The position numbers and the translations under genes are program-made. The notes under the pieces were generated by a model. It ran no database searches. It was not told where the DNA came from and was given only the letters and a program-made list of their open reading frames with translations. From Bacillota bacterium (GTDB lineage: Bacteria; Bacillota; Clostridia; Lachnospirales; Lachnospiraceae), in the NCBI GenBank assembly GCA_023407575.1, contig JAEYLX010000006.1, positions 124,001 through 188,000 on the forward strand: DNA of 64,000 bases, written 5' to 3'. Positions 16,928-25,066 of the stretch are shown piece by piece. The number at the start of each line of letters is the position of its first letter. The stretch's first letter is position 1.

Positions 16928-18433
16928 CTATTTTCTATATTTTTTTCTATATACTATGTACCCAGCGGATGCTATCGCTATAATTGCAAACACAATTACA
17001 AGGCCGAATACTACACCCTTACTGCTGTTTTCTGTTGTATCAACATTTGTCTGATCCGTATTTACTGCTTCCATATCAGCTGCTTCCTCAACTACCGAAA
17101 TGTTTTCAACACCCGTCATACCAGGTGCATTATTAACTGTATAGGTAAACTGCACCTCTCCCTGCTTGGTAAAGGTAAAGGTTCCATTTTCATAGGAAGC
17201 AGTAACAGCAATGCCTGTCATGCCTTCTATTACCTTCGCCACAACTTTCTCCTTAACTTCCTCCGATAGTTCCATGAAATCAGTAATACCTTCTTCTGTT
17301 ACTGTGAAGGAGGTATAATCTGGAGCCATCTCAACCTCTCGTCCCATAAATTCGCCTATTTCTCTGATGCATCTCCATAAAGCACCACTTCCTGCCGGAC
17401 CACCACCATTATCGGAGTAGATTTTAATCATTTCTTTCGTCTTCTCGATATACTCTGCTGGAACCCCCGGTATATATGCCGTAAAATAAGTGGTTGTTAC
17501 ATCCGGTGCTTGTTCTCCACTGTTTGCCGCATCTATCATAGCCTGACTCGGTCCACTTCCCTGGGAAGCACCCTCCTCTTTAGAATATTCTGCATTACCT
17601 TCTTCCAAACTAGCCGAATTCTGTGAGGTTCCTGAACTCTCGGAGGAAGTAGAAGTCTCTGGTGTAATGGAAGTCTTAGATGAAGCGGAGGTTCCAGACG
17701 TAGCAACACCAGAAATATCCGTAGCCTCCGACACAGCAGTAACCGTAGGTGTTATAGCTGCTGGCGTGACAATGTTCTTTTCGGGGATATTTTTATCCGT
17801 AGTGCTTTTATTCGAATTATCCTTACTATCCCCAGCTTGGTTTGAATTGTTCATGCTGTCCTTATTCTTTGTAGAGGAATTAGAAGTTCCTGTCTGTTTA
17901 GTTTCTAGGCTATTTGAAGCGCTGGCTTCATTCGTTGTTGGATCATTTTCACTGCTTGTTACTGTACTTTTTATCTTAAACTTAATATTTGCCAGTACCA
18001 TTTCCTCATTAGAAACAGTCATAATTCCATTTGAAAACTCAACTTTTAGGTAAATTCCAGTAAAGGCACTGGTTAAATAATTTACTGTATCTTCTTTTGC
18101 TTTATCTGAAAGCTTATTGTAATCGTTAATAACATCACTGACACCCTCGCTCTCCCCAGACTGTCCTGCTTTACGTATATTCGCTAACGTGGACATGATT
18201 GGCATAAAGAATTTATCCTTATTAGTAGTTAACCCCTCCTCCACATAACTTTTAATAGCTTCCTTTGCTTCCGTGCTTACACTGGGCAGATAATCATTAA
18301 AATATGTATCTAAGCTATTAACTAAATCTGTTACATCGTCGCCTGTTCCAGCGGACATGGCATTGGCACCAACAGGTATTGCCAGAATAAAAAGCAAGGT
18401 TATCAGCGTCATTACCATAAAACATTTCTTCAT
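16928..18433 (-). CDS. Membrane-anchored surface protein, sister of the downstream wall protein
   Basis: The start is ATG 18433, nine bases after GGAG (ATG 18439 lies only three bases from it). A signal peptide ends near ANAMS. Domain 1 (residues ~30-150) has the NIRKAGQ block. A long Ser/Thr/Asn-rich linker (~residues 160-300) follows. Domain 2 (~305-430) contains GGPAGSGALWRCIREIG. The tail is a membrane segment plus YRKKYRK without an LPXTG-like motif. Domain order matches the next gene, so the two are diverged paralogues, 12 bases apart and co-transcribed. It is first in the operon, downstream of candidate AraC sites. No known family recognised. Confidence 0.75.
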   Translation of the reverse strand: MKKCFMVMTLITLLFILAIPVGANAMSAGTGDDVTDLVNSLDTYFNDYLPSVSTEAKEAIKSYVEEGLTTNKDKFFMPIMSTLANIRKAGQSGESEGVSDVINDYNKLSDKAKEDTVNYLTSAFTGIYLKVEFSNGIMTVSNEEMVLANIKFKIKSTVTSSENDPTTNEASASNSLETKQTGTSNSSTKNKDSMNNSNQAGDSKDNSNKSTTDKNIPEKNIVTPAAITPTVTAVSEATDISGVATSGTSASSKTSITPETSTSSESSGTSQNSASLEEGNAEYSKEEGASQGSGPSQAMIDAANSGEQAPDVTTTYFTAYIPGVPAEYIEKTKEMIKIYSDNGGGPAGSGALWRCIREIGEFMGREVEMAPDYTSFTVTEEGITDFMELSEEVKEKVVAKVIEGMTGIAVTASYENGTFTFTKQGEVQFTYTVNNAPGMTGVENISVVEEAADMEAVNTDQTNVDTTENSSKGVVFGLVIVFAIIAIASAGYIVYRKKYRK

Positions 18434-18495
18434 ATACATGTTCTCCTTGTTTTATTTGGATTGTTATATCCAGTGAGTTATTTCCCCTACGATTA

Positions 18496-18575
18496 GTTAG
18501 ATTCTTCTAACTGACGCGCAAAAAATATAGCAGCAAATTCATCGCGCCATTGTTAGATTCATCAAACATATACGT
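18496..18575 (-). promoter_or_regulatory. Candidate AraC operator/promoter of the nitrogenase-like operon
   Basis: The 9-mer GTTAGATTC occurs at 18496-18504 and again at 18552-18560. On the minus strand these read GAATCTAAC, and a GATGAAT half-site recurs 20 bases after the distal copy. GTTAGA-TTCT-TCTAAC is also a palindrome. A TATATT -10-like box with no clear -35 lies between, which fits activator dependence. The adjacent AraC gene is the obvious candidate regulator. Confidence 0.45.
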
Positions 18576-18665
18576 AAAAATTAAATACCTTATCTTTTGT
18601 ATAAGATATTTCATAAAGGATTATAATCAAAACCTAAAAGGAAAATCCACTCCAATAGGACATAA

Positions 18666-19550
18666 TTACTCCATTTCGTTTTGAAATTCATTCTTCCTTA
18701 TCTTTTTTCTATACTCAATTGGAGTTAAGCCAAATTCATCTCGAAATGCTGCGGAGAATTTACTCGAGTTGCTGTATCCCACCTGTAATCCAATCTCAGC
18801 AATTCGTTCCTCCGTATTCGTTAACAGGGTTGCCGCCTTCTGCATTCGAAAACCTCGGACAAAAGAATAGATTGGCATACCATAAATACTTTTAAAACAG
18901 GACTTTAATAAGGTTTGCGATATCATAAACTTCTCTGAAAGTGCATTTAAAGTTATATGCTCTTCTATATGTTTCATTAAATATTCCTTCAAATGCTTCA
19001 CTTTTTCAATATCGCTTTTTCTAAAATATTGCTGTTGCTCCACATAGTCTGATGTGTTTATTACGCTTAGGAACAAGAATAGTTCTAATATTTTTAATTT
19101 AATGTAAGTGTCTTTAATCTTTTCGGGTATCCCATATAATTGTGTAAAGATATGCTTAACGGTATTATCTGCACGCTCGATAAAGAAGCTGCTGCTGTTA
19201 TGAAAGGTATTGCTTAGTAATTCTAAGTTAACACCAAAGCTCCTCAACATAGGTGTTATGGTTGTTATTTTATCCATTTCCAGTATTATGGTAATGCCAT
19301 GATAATGCTCCAGAGGAAAGGTTTCTGTCTTTATCTTTGTTCCATGCCTATGTATGGACAAATCTCCTTCCCCTAAATAATAATACTTCCCATTAATTAA
19401 TTCCCATTCGATGCGGCCTTCATGACAGTAGTTAATGAACATTGTATCTTGCTTATATTTCTTCCTTTTACTAACATTCCCGTAGGAATGGAAATCACTA
19501 TACACAAGCTCAATTCCAGGAAATACAGAAATCGACCTTGTTTCATTCAT
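18666..19550 (-). CDS. AraC-family transcriptional regulator, probable activator of the nitrogenase-like operon
   Basis: 294 residues. The N-terminal ~170 residues form a ligand/oligomerisation domain with cupin-like features (INGKYYYLGEGDLSIHRHG). The C-terminal AraC HTH spans residues ~185-285 (LNALSEKFMISQTLLKSCFKSIYGMPIYSFVRGFRMQKAATLL and IGLQVGYSNSSKFSAAFRDEFGLTPIEYRK). The overall layout is like PchR/YbtA-type regulators that sense siderophores, so the effector may be the imported compound (inference). It lies 230 bases upstream of the operon in the same direction, with repeated candidate sites between. Confidence 0.85.
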   Translation of the reverse strand: MNETRSISVFPGIELVYSDFHSYGNVSKRKKYKQDTMFINYCHEGRIEWELINGKYYYLGEGDLSIHRHGTKIKTETFPLEHYHGITIILEMDKITTITPMLRSFGVNLELLSNTFHNSSSFFIERADNTVKHIFTQLYGIPEKIKDTYIKLKILELFLFLSVINTSDYVEQQQYFRKSDIEKVKHLKEYLMKHIEEHITLNALSEKFMISQTLLKSCFKSIYGMPIYSFVRGFRMQKAATLLTNTEERIAEIGLQVGYSNSSKFSAAFRDEFGLTPIEYRKKIRKNEFQNEME

Positions 19551-19824
19551 ATCACTTAAGATAAAAATATCATCACCCCATTTTCTATATTCTGCTTTAG
19601 GTCAAACTCCACCTGATATCGCGGTTATCATACCATATCCTCCCATGAATTACAATAAATGCTGTAGATGCTATAATTTCATCCAGCTCCTAACTGCAAA
19701 ATCGCTGCTTTATCAAATTTCAAAATTATGTTTACTAATCCCTAATATATGGTATTATTAAATATAATTGGAAAAATACAACTGATAACATTCTTTTAAA
19801 GAACAGCTACAGCTTGGAGGACAC

Positions 19825-20433
19825 ATGATATATAGAGGTTTTAAATTTGGAATGCTATTGCAACTAGCCGTAGGTCCGATGTGTTTGATGGTATTCAACT
19901 CTTCTGCTACTTACGGGCTCATTGTTGGACTGTCACTGGTTTTAGCCATTACTTTAGTAGATCTGCTTTTTATAACCTTATCTGGTTTAGGTGTCGCTGC
20001 AATTATTAATAAAAATCGAGTTAAATTAATAATTAAAATATTAGGAAGTATCATACTCCTCCTTTTTGGAGCAAATATGATTGCTAGTATCTTTGAAATT
20101 ACTTTATTGCCCAATATCACCTTTTTTACAAATGTAAGCAAACAGAGTATTTTTGTTCAAGGACTATTACTAACAGCTTCTAACCCTCTCACAATTATAT
20201 TTTGGAGTGGTGTATTTTCCTCACAGGTGATTGAAAATAAGTATACTAAAATGCAGCTCTTATATTTTGGAATAGGATGTATATTATCAACCCTTTGCTT
20301 CCTATCCTTTGTTGCATTACTTGGAACTTTGATTAGTGGATTTCTGGCACCAATCGTAATACAGGTCTTAAATGCAGGTGTCGGATTAATGATTATTTAT
20401 TTCGGCATACGTTTACTCCTAAAAAAGCAATAA
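19825..20433 (+). CDS. LysE/RhtB-family exporter
   Basis: A 202-residue protein with about six membrane segments. The N-terminal block (GMLLQLAVGPMCLMVFNSSATYG) is the LysE-family signature region, and TASNPLTIIFWSGVFSSQ is the second conserved motif. The family exports amino acids and related small molecules or toxic metabolites. The start ATG 19825 follows GGAGG by six bases. It is divergent from the AraC gene, with both promoters in the 274-base gap, and is followed by a small Cys-rich protein gene. Confidence 0.85.
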   Translation: MIYRGFKFGMLLQLAVGPMCLMVFNSSATYGLIVGLSLVLAITLVDLLFITLSGLGVAAIINKNRVKLIIKILGSIILLLFGANMIASIFEITLLPNITFFTNVSKQSIFVQGLLLTASNPLTIIFWSGVFSSQVIENKYTKMQLLYFGIGCILSTLCFLSFVALLGTLISGFLAPIVIQVLNAGVGLMIIYFGIRLLLKKQ

Positions 20434-20535
20434 CGAATTATCCTTTCTAATTACTGATATAACAAAATGTATTTTCACCTGGACATATAACTAGGTTCGA
20501 TATTTTATTACATTACGGAAGGAGTGACCATTATT

Positions 20536-20775
20536 ATGAATAAACAAGAGGATGAATTAATTCCGATTATAAGTAAGTTTGCTGAAAGTGGGTGGGATGT
20601 CATTGATGCTCCATCAAAAGCTTGGCTTAATGCTACTTATGAAGAAAATTTATCAGAGTCAATTACAGCACAATTAATAGCTGCAGTTGAAGTAGCTGAC
20701 ACAGAATGTGGCAGCTGTGGCTGTGAGTTTGACCCTCTTTACAAAAGAGCGTTGGAATTATTATCTGTACAATGA
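20536..20775 (+). CDS. Small conserved-looking protein with CxxCxC motif, unknown function
   Basis: 79 residues from ATG 20536; the in-frame GTG at 20524 overlaps its own ribosome site GGAAGGAG, so it is not the start. The protein is acidic and helical, with a CGSCGCEFDPLYKRALELL motif near the C-terminus, suggestive of a metal or redox site. It lies 100 bases after the LysE exporter and before a strong terminator, so the two may be co-transcribed. I do not recognise the family. Confidence 0.65.
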   Translation: MNKQEDELIPIISKFAESGWDVIDAPSKAWLNATYEENLSESITAQLIAAVEVADTECGSCGCEFDPLYKRALELLSVQ

Positions 20776-20785
20776 ATTATTTATG

Positions 20786-20820
20786 AAAAGAGATCCTGCC
20801 AATCGGTCGGATCTCTTTTT
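20786..20820. terminator. Rho-independent terminator between convergent genes
   Basis: AAAGAGATCC / GGATCTCTTTTT hairpin just after the small Cys-rich protein gene; also positioned for the convergent MerR gene. Confidence 0.85.
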
Positions 20821-20841
20821 ACGCGGGTTATTTCCAGATAT

Positions 20842-21834
20842 TTATTTGTTAATTTCTTTTACACAAATGGGCAATAGTAAATCTAGTTGCATGGATGAAT
20901 CATCACCCTCCAGATTATACATATTAATAAAATTCAGATGCTCTTCCAAGGATCCATACATACACTCTGGGTCTCCTGCGGCAATATCATATCTATCACT
21001 ACTTACTCCCCAATTATACAGAAGTTCCCACTCTTCAAAGGCTCCCATAGGTATCATGTGTGCAGCATATAGTCCCCCATCAAATTGTTTTTTTACGAAA
21101 GGTGCTGTAACTTCTAAATTATCTGGTATGGTTATCCATCTTTCATAGCCATGATCACTTCCATCCGGCTTTTCACCGTTTGGATGGTTAAATCCAAGAT
21201 GTCTCATCTGAGGAAATCGCTTCACCAACTCATTTCTTTCAATAAACTCTTTGATTGGTTCCGCTCCCTTCTGTTCTGCAGTACTTCCCATTGAATGCAA
21301 AGCAGCAACGGTCATTGGTGGCAAATAAGTGATACGTACCTCTTTATCCGTTAATTTTCTTGGTTTAGCATTTTCTAAATTAAATTCATTCATTGATTTT
21401 TCCTCCTTTAATGTTGATTTACTTACAGATAAGGATTCAACAATATCAAGAATAGAAATATCATCTAGTAACGTTTGTTTTAACTCAAGAGATGTAATAT
21501 TCTTTAAGCGTTCCAGAAATACACCCAATATGGATCGGATTGTAGATAAAACTGTGATTTCTTCATTTACTTCAGTTAACTGTTCCTTTAAAACACGTAT
21601 CATCTCCTTCGTGTTGTCATTGTCCAGAAGAATAATAATATGTTTCAAAGGAATTCTTAGCTTTCTTAGTACAATAATTTGCTGAAGCCTCGTAATTGCC
21701 CTATCGTCATAGGTGCGATACGCATAATCTTCTTTCTTGCAGCTTTTTAGTAATCCGATTTGCTCATAATAGCGCAGCGTGCGTGTTGAGATCTGGAAGC
21801 TTTTTGATACCTCTGATATTGTTTGAAGTTCCAT
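20842..21834 (-). CDS. MerR-family regulator with GyrI-like effector domain
   Basis: The start is ATG 21834, just after GGAGGAG; upstream in-frame codons lack a ribosome site. 330 residues. Residues 1-70 form the winged helix of MerR (ISEVSKSFQISTRTLRYYEQIGLLKS). Then comes a dimerisation coiled coil (~80-125), a linker, and from ~150 a GyrI-like domain (KEVRITYLPPMTVAALHSMGS through to DLLLPIC). This is BmrR/TipA-like design for sensing drugs or other hydrophobic ligands. The adjacent LysE exporter is a possible target. Confidence 0.88.
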   Translation of the reverse strand: MELQTISEVSKSFQISTRTLRYYEQIGLLKSCKKEDYAYRTYDDRAITRLQQIIVLRKLRIPLKHIIILLDNDNTKEMIRVLKEQLTEVNEEITVLSTIRSILGVFLERLKNITSLELKQTLLDDISILDIVESLSVSKSTLKEEKSMNEFNLENAKPRKLTDKEVRITYLPPMTVAALHSMGSTAEQKGAEPIKEFIERNELVKRFPQMRHLGFNHPNGEKPDGSDHGYERWITIPDNLEVTAPFVKKQFDGGLYAAHMIPMGAFEEWELLYNWGVSSDRYDIAAGDPECMYGSLEEHLNFINMYNLEGDDSSMQLDLLLPICVKEINK

Positions 21835-22088
21835 GGTAACTCCTCCTTTCGATATCAGTGTAAGGTGCGACACGGCGTCAAAGTCAATACTCTTTTTCAA
21901 TAATATCATATAATTTTTACCTGGTAAAATTATTGATGAAAACAATCATTCGTATATAAGAATTTGCATTGTAAACTTGAAACTAGAAGAAATATGCTAT
22001 GATAGTTTCACATGTCTGCATACAATTATTGGTATTGTGGTTACGTTCGTGTATAAAATTTAACAAAAACAAAAAAATATTTCTAAAT

Positions 22089-22121
22089 GATATTGACTTT
22101 CATTTTCAAATATGTTATATT
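22089..22121 (+). promoter_or_regulatory. Strong sigma-A-type promoter overlapped by a Fur-like box
   Basis: TTGACT (22093-22098), 17-base spacer, TATATT (22116-22121). GATATTGACTTTCATTTTC (22089-22107) agrees with the 19-bp Fur consensus at 14 of 19 positions and covers the -35 box, a position that would block transcription when iron is plentiful. Confidence 0.65.
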
Positions 22122-22127
22122 GAATTT

Positions 22128-22271
22128 GCTGATGTACATAAAATATTCGGAGCACAATAAGCTCATAATAGAAATGTATCCTACAAGAGAACAATATCTT
22201 TTATTCAACAATCAATAAAATGCTGTATAGTCGTCGCCATACGATTATGCAGCTTTTTATTTTATTTTTTT
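22128..22271 (+). ncRNA. Candidate iron-regulated small RNA
   Basis: A strong promoter at 22093-22121 and a perfect-looking intrinsic terminator at 22222-22271 bound about 140 bases with no convincing reading frame. The terminator stem has G-U pairs that only work on the plus strand (GCUGUAUAGUCG with CGAUUAUGCAGC). The arrangement is like the Fur-repressed iron-sparing RNAs (RyhB/FsrA type), but sequence identity to those is not claimed. The following glutaredoxin gene lies 180 bases beyond the terminator and probably has its own promoter. Confidence 0.6.
22219..22271 (+). terminator. Terminator of the candidate small RNA
   Basis: A 13-bp stem (arms 22222-22234 and 22241-22253), six-base loop, then a long T-rich run TTTTTATTTTATTTTTTT. 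Confidence 0.9.
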
Positions 22272-22452
22272 AACTTCATAATTCATATTTTTCCTGCCGA
22301 AAATATTCGACTATGAAGTAAGTATTACAGAGATAAAAATGTGTTTACTTACTCTAGCAATAATATGGCAACTAAGTTATAATCAAATAACATTTATAAT
22401 ATGATAACAATAAAGACAATACTATTAAAACCAATTGAAAGGATGAAATAAT

Positions 22453-22770
22453 ATGAATATTATTATGTATGGCTCCGAAATCTGTCCTGATTGTGTAGAA
22501 GCTAAGGAGCTTTTGGGAAATCACAAAGGTATTAAATTTGATTATAGAAACATAACAGCAACTACCACTACTCTTAAGGAGTTTTTGTCTTATCGTGACA
22601 ATGATCCAGTATTCGTGCCTGTAAAAGAAGGCGGAAGAATCGGTATTCCATTTTTCATTCTTGAGGATGGCACAAAGACTTTCGAACTTTCCGATATTAT
22701 AGAATATGAGATAAGCCAGCCAGACAGTTCTGTAATTGCCTGTTCCATTGACGGAAAAGGGAACTGTTAA
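22453..22770 (+). CDS. Glutaredoxin-like / thioredoxin-fold protein
   Basis: A 105-residue thioredoxin-fold protein with active-site CPDC at residues 11-14 (YGSEICPDCVEAKELL), a cis-Pro loop (IGIPFFILEDG) and a C-terminal Cys pair region ending GKGNC. It resembles the short clostridial glutaredoxin-related proteins that reduce disulfides in the cytosol. ATG 22453 follows a GAAAGGATGA ribosome site. The terminator hairpin overlaps the stop codon. Confidence 0.85.
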   Translation: MNIIMYGSEICPDCVEAKELLGNHKGIKFDYRNITATTTTLKEFLSYRDNDPVFVPVKEGGRIGIPFFILEDGTKTFELSDIIEYEISQPDSSVIACSIDGKGNC

Positions 22771-22781
22771 GTTCCTTTTTT
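22755..22781 (+). terminator. Terminator overlapping the glutaredoxin stop codon
   Basis: AAAGGGAAC / GTTCCTTTT hairpin with loop TGTTAA and a six-T run; the TAA stop lies in the loop. Confidence 0.8.
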
Positions 22782-22913
22782 ATAAATGATTCATGTTTTT
22801 TGAAGTATTTTACTAACAATCCAATTATTCTATTGAATAACTTTTTGAAAAGTGTTAGTATAGCCAAGGCGCTTTTTTGAACGCCAATACTTCATTAGAA
22901 AGGACATGAATTT

Positions 22914-23477
22914 ATGTCAAATCAATTAGAACAATCAACTATTGCTAATCCTGCTCCCCTTGGACTTCTAGGTTTTGGTATGACTACCTGCCTATTAAAT
23001 ATCCATAATGCAGGATTTATCCCACTTTCCATTGTCATTGTAGCTATGGGCTTTGCCTTGGGTGGCGCAGCGCAGATCATTGCTGGAATTATGGAGTTTA
23101 AGAAAAACAATACCTTCGGTGCTACAGCATTTACCGCTTACGGTTTCTTCTGGTGGTCCTTAATCCTGATCTGGATGAATCCCTTTAAAGGAATTGAAGC
23201 AGCAGATGCAAACAGCATGGGCTTTTATTTAGGACTTTGGGGCGTATTCACCTGCTTTATGTTCATTGGTACCTTAAAGCATAATAGAGCAACTCAGGTA
23301 GTTTTCGGCTCCCTTACTATATTATTTGTACTTCTCTCACTCGCTAATTTTACAGGCTCTGAGACTGTACATACTATTGCAGGCTACGTTGGTATTTTCT
23401 GTGGTTGTTCTGCTATTTATAATTCCATGGGTCAGATTTTAAATCAGGAATATGGAAAGACTGTAATTAAACTGTAA
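22914..23477 (+). CDS. Acetate/succinate transporter, GPR1/FUN34/YaaH (SatP) family
   Basis: A 187-residue protein with six membrane segments. The N-terminal signature NPAPLGLLGFGMTT is diagnostic of the family, followed by FALGGAAQIIAGIMEFKKNNTFGATAFTAYGFFWWSL. The family forms channels for acetate and succinate; in a fermenting anaerobe this suits acetate exchange. ATG 22914 follows AAAGGAC. It stands alone, with terminator-like hairpins on both sides. Confidence 0.93.
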   Translation: MSNQLEQSTIANPAPLGLLGFGMTTCLLNIHNAGFIPLSIVIVAMGFALGGAAQIIAGIMEFKKNNTFGATAFTAYGFFWWSLILIWMNPFKGIEAADANSMGFYLGLWGVFTCFMFIGTLKHNRATQVVFGSLTILFVLLSLANFTGSETVHTIAGYVGIFCGCSAIYNSMGQILNQEYGKTVIKL

Positions 23478-23513
23478 TTAGTTGAGATATAGTTATAGAT
23501 AATATAACTTAAA

Positions 23514-23558
23514 AGCACTAGGTGACATATTGATTTATGTCAATATGCCTCCAGTGCT
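23514..23558 (+). terminator. Imperfect terminator-like hairpin
   Basis: AGCACT / AGTGCT with inner CATATTG / CAATATG stem after the acetate channel gene. The T-tract is poor, so termination strength is uncertain. Confidence 0.45.
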
Positions 23559-23737
23559 CCTCTAATTCATAACAGGCGAAAACAAATGTCATTTTCCTTT
23601 GCATAAGGCTTTATTCTTTTATTATATTATGTCAACTAATATTTTGATGTTATTATTAATAAAATTATGAAAAAAGTGTTGACAAAAACCTCTCTATATT
23701 TTATTATATCTCTTGCACCGATTAAATTATGAAATGC

Positions 23738-23809
23738 GCGCGAGTGGCTCAGTGGTGGAGTATCGCCTTGCCAAGGCGAGGGTCGCGGGTTCGAATCCCG
23801 TCTCGCGCT
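23738..23809 (+). tRNA. tRNA-Gly (anticodon GCC)
   Basis: A 72-base cloverleaf: acceptor GCGCGAG / CTCGCGC with discriminator T, D-arm GCTC...GAG(T), anticodon loop TTGCCAA with GCC, and T-arm CGCGGG-TTCGAAT-CCCG(T). CCA is not encoded. Its 3' end is duplicated at 27.2 kb, marking an integration site. Confidence 0.95.
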
Positions 23810-23819
23810 TAATAAAATC

Positions 23820-23860
23820 AAGGATTACAGCAATTAGCTGTAATCCTTATTTTTATTTTA
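23820..23860 (+). terminator. Terminator after tRNA-Gly
   Basis: AAGGATTACAGC / GCTGTAATCCTT, 12-bp perfect stem with a five-base loop, then ATTTTTATTTTA. Confidence 0.9.
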
Positions 23861-23925
23861 GCGACTTTTTAACGATTTTTATAGTCAATTATGCTTGTTT
23901 TTCTATTATCATTTCTTCTAAAATC

Positions 23926-24110
23926 CTACCAATTTACTCCTACCCATCTACTTCCTGAACTTATACGATATTCTGCTTGTTGTTTTTTCCATAGTTTTAG
24001 CATTTGCATAATGAAAGGTGCCAACGACAATTTTCTTACTGATTTTTTTGTTCAATGTTATTCCAATTTAAAGCCAATAACTCACCCTTTCTACAGCCAC
24101 TAAATATAGA
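23926..24110 (-). pseudogene. Remnant of a tyrosine site-specific recombinase (integrase)
   Basis: On the minus strand the first frame reads SIFSGCRKGELLALNWNNIE and stops. This is the box-I region of tyrosine recombinases around the first catalytic Arg (usual form TGxRxGELLAL.W.DID). After a frame break, LAPFIMQMLKLWKKQQAEYR continues the family's downstream pattern (LP..v..LL..wK..Q). The N-terminal domain and the distal HxxR/Tyr catalytic residues are absent. Together with the duplicated tRNA end, this is the corpse of the enzyme that inserted the element. Confidence 0.7.
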
Positions 24111-24313
24111 CACATAATAGAATATCTTTAATTAAAATAGTACAATCCATTCTTTTGTGAGATAAAATTTACTGACAACCTATTATGATTATTGTATAAT
24201 AATGGTATCTATGTTACAAAATCATAACAAATATGTGAAGTTGAGTTCTTCGCTATCGTTAATGATTATGAACAGAATATAATTTATATACAGTATAGGA
24301 GGGAGAAGATAAA

Positions 24314-25066
24314 ATGACGAATAGTGACATGTTTAGTATTGTGAAAAACCAGCTTGCAATTGACCTAAATTGTACGGTTGATGATTTAGACGGAGAAAAA
24401 GACAGTTTTATTTTTGTTGAAGCAAAAGATAATCCCGGTAGGCGTCCATTTTTACGAGGAGAACAATTCTTTGAAATGCTGACCATGGGAAAGGCGATTA
24501 TCGTTTCTGCAACACCTGCTCGGTTGAAATATGTTAAAGAGCAACTTGCGGGTAAGAGCCGCGATGAAGCTTATGCAATGCCGTTTATTGCTGATTATAC
24601 TATGAACTACCTACCTGACCTTGAGAGAATTAACTTCATTCCTGCACCTAAAAGCTTTACGTACGAAACAATAGAAAAAACGGATATACCTAAGCTTCAT
24701 GAATTAACTAATATAGCAAACTTTAAGAATGCAATTCAACAAAATCAAAATCATCCCATCCAGCATAATCTTGTAATGCTTGCTAAGAAAGGCGATACCA
24801 TTGTCGCTATGGCATCGTCTTTTGTCTTGAGTCCAAAAATGTGGAGCCTTGGAATAGATGTTCTTCCAGAATACCGCAGTAAGGGATTAGCAGTATATTT
24901 GGTTAATACTCTCACAATGGGAATTCTAAATCGAAACATAGTACCTGTATACGCGACATCCGCATGCAATATCGCATCTCAAAAAGTAGGGTACAGGGCT
25001 GGATATATGCCAGCATGGATGAGTGATAACAAGTTGCGTTTTGAAGGTGAGCTAAAAAATTCATAA
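24314..25066 (+). CDS. GNAT-family N-acetyltransferase with N-terminal extension
   Basis: 250 residues. The GNAT fold occupies residues ~125-245: acetyl-CoA-binding motif A appears as LGIDVLPEYRSKGLAVYLVNTL, followed by PVYATSACNIASQKVGYRAGYMPAW (motif B). The N-terminal ~120 residues are an extra domain seen in some clostridial GNATs, function unknown. ATG 24314 follows GGAGGGAG. It lies inside the tRNA-Gly element as cargo. Substrate unknown; acetylation of a small molecule or antibiotic is possible. Confidence 0.8.
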   Translation: MTNSDMFSIVKNQLAIDLNCTVDDLDGEKDSFIFVEAKDNPGRRPFLRGEQFFEMLTMGKAIIVSATPARLKYVKEQLAGKSRDEAYAMPFIADYTMNYLPDLERINFIPAPKSFTYETIEKTDIPKLHELTNIANFKNAIQQNQNHPIQHNLVMLAKKGDTIVAMASSFVLSPKMWSLGIDVLPEYRSKGLAVYLVNTLTMGILNRNIVPVYATSACNIASQKVGYRAGYMPAWMSDNKLRFEGELKNS

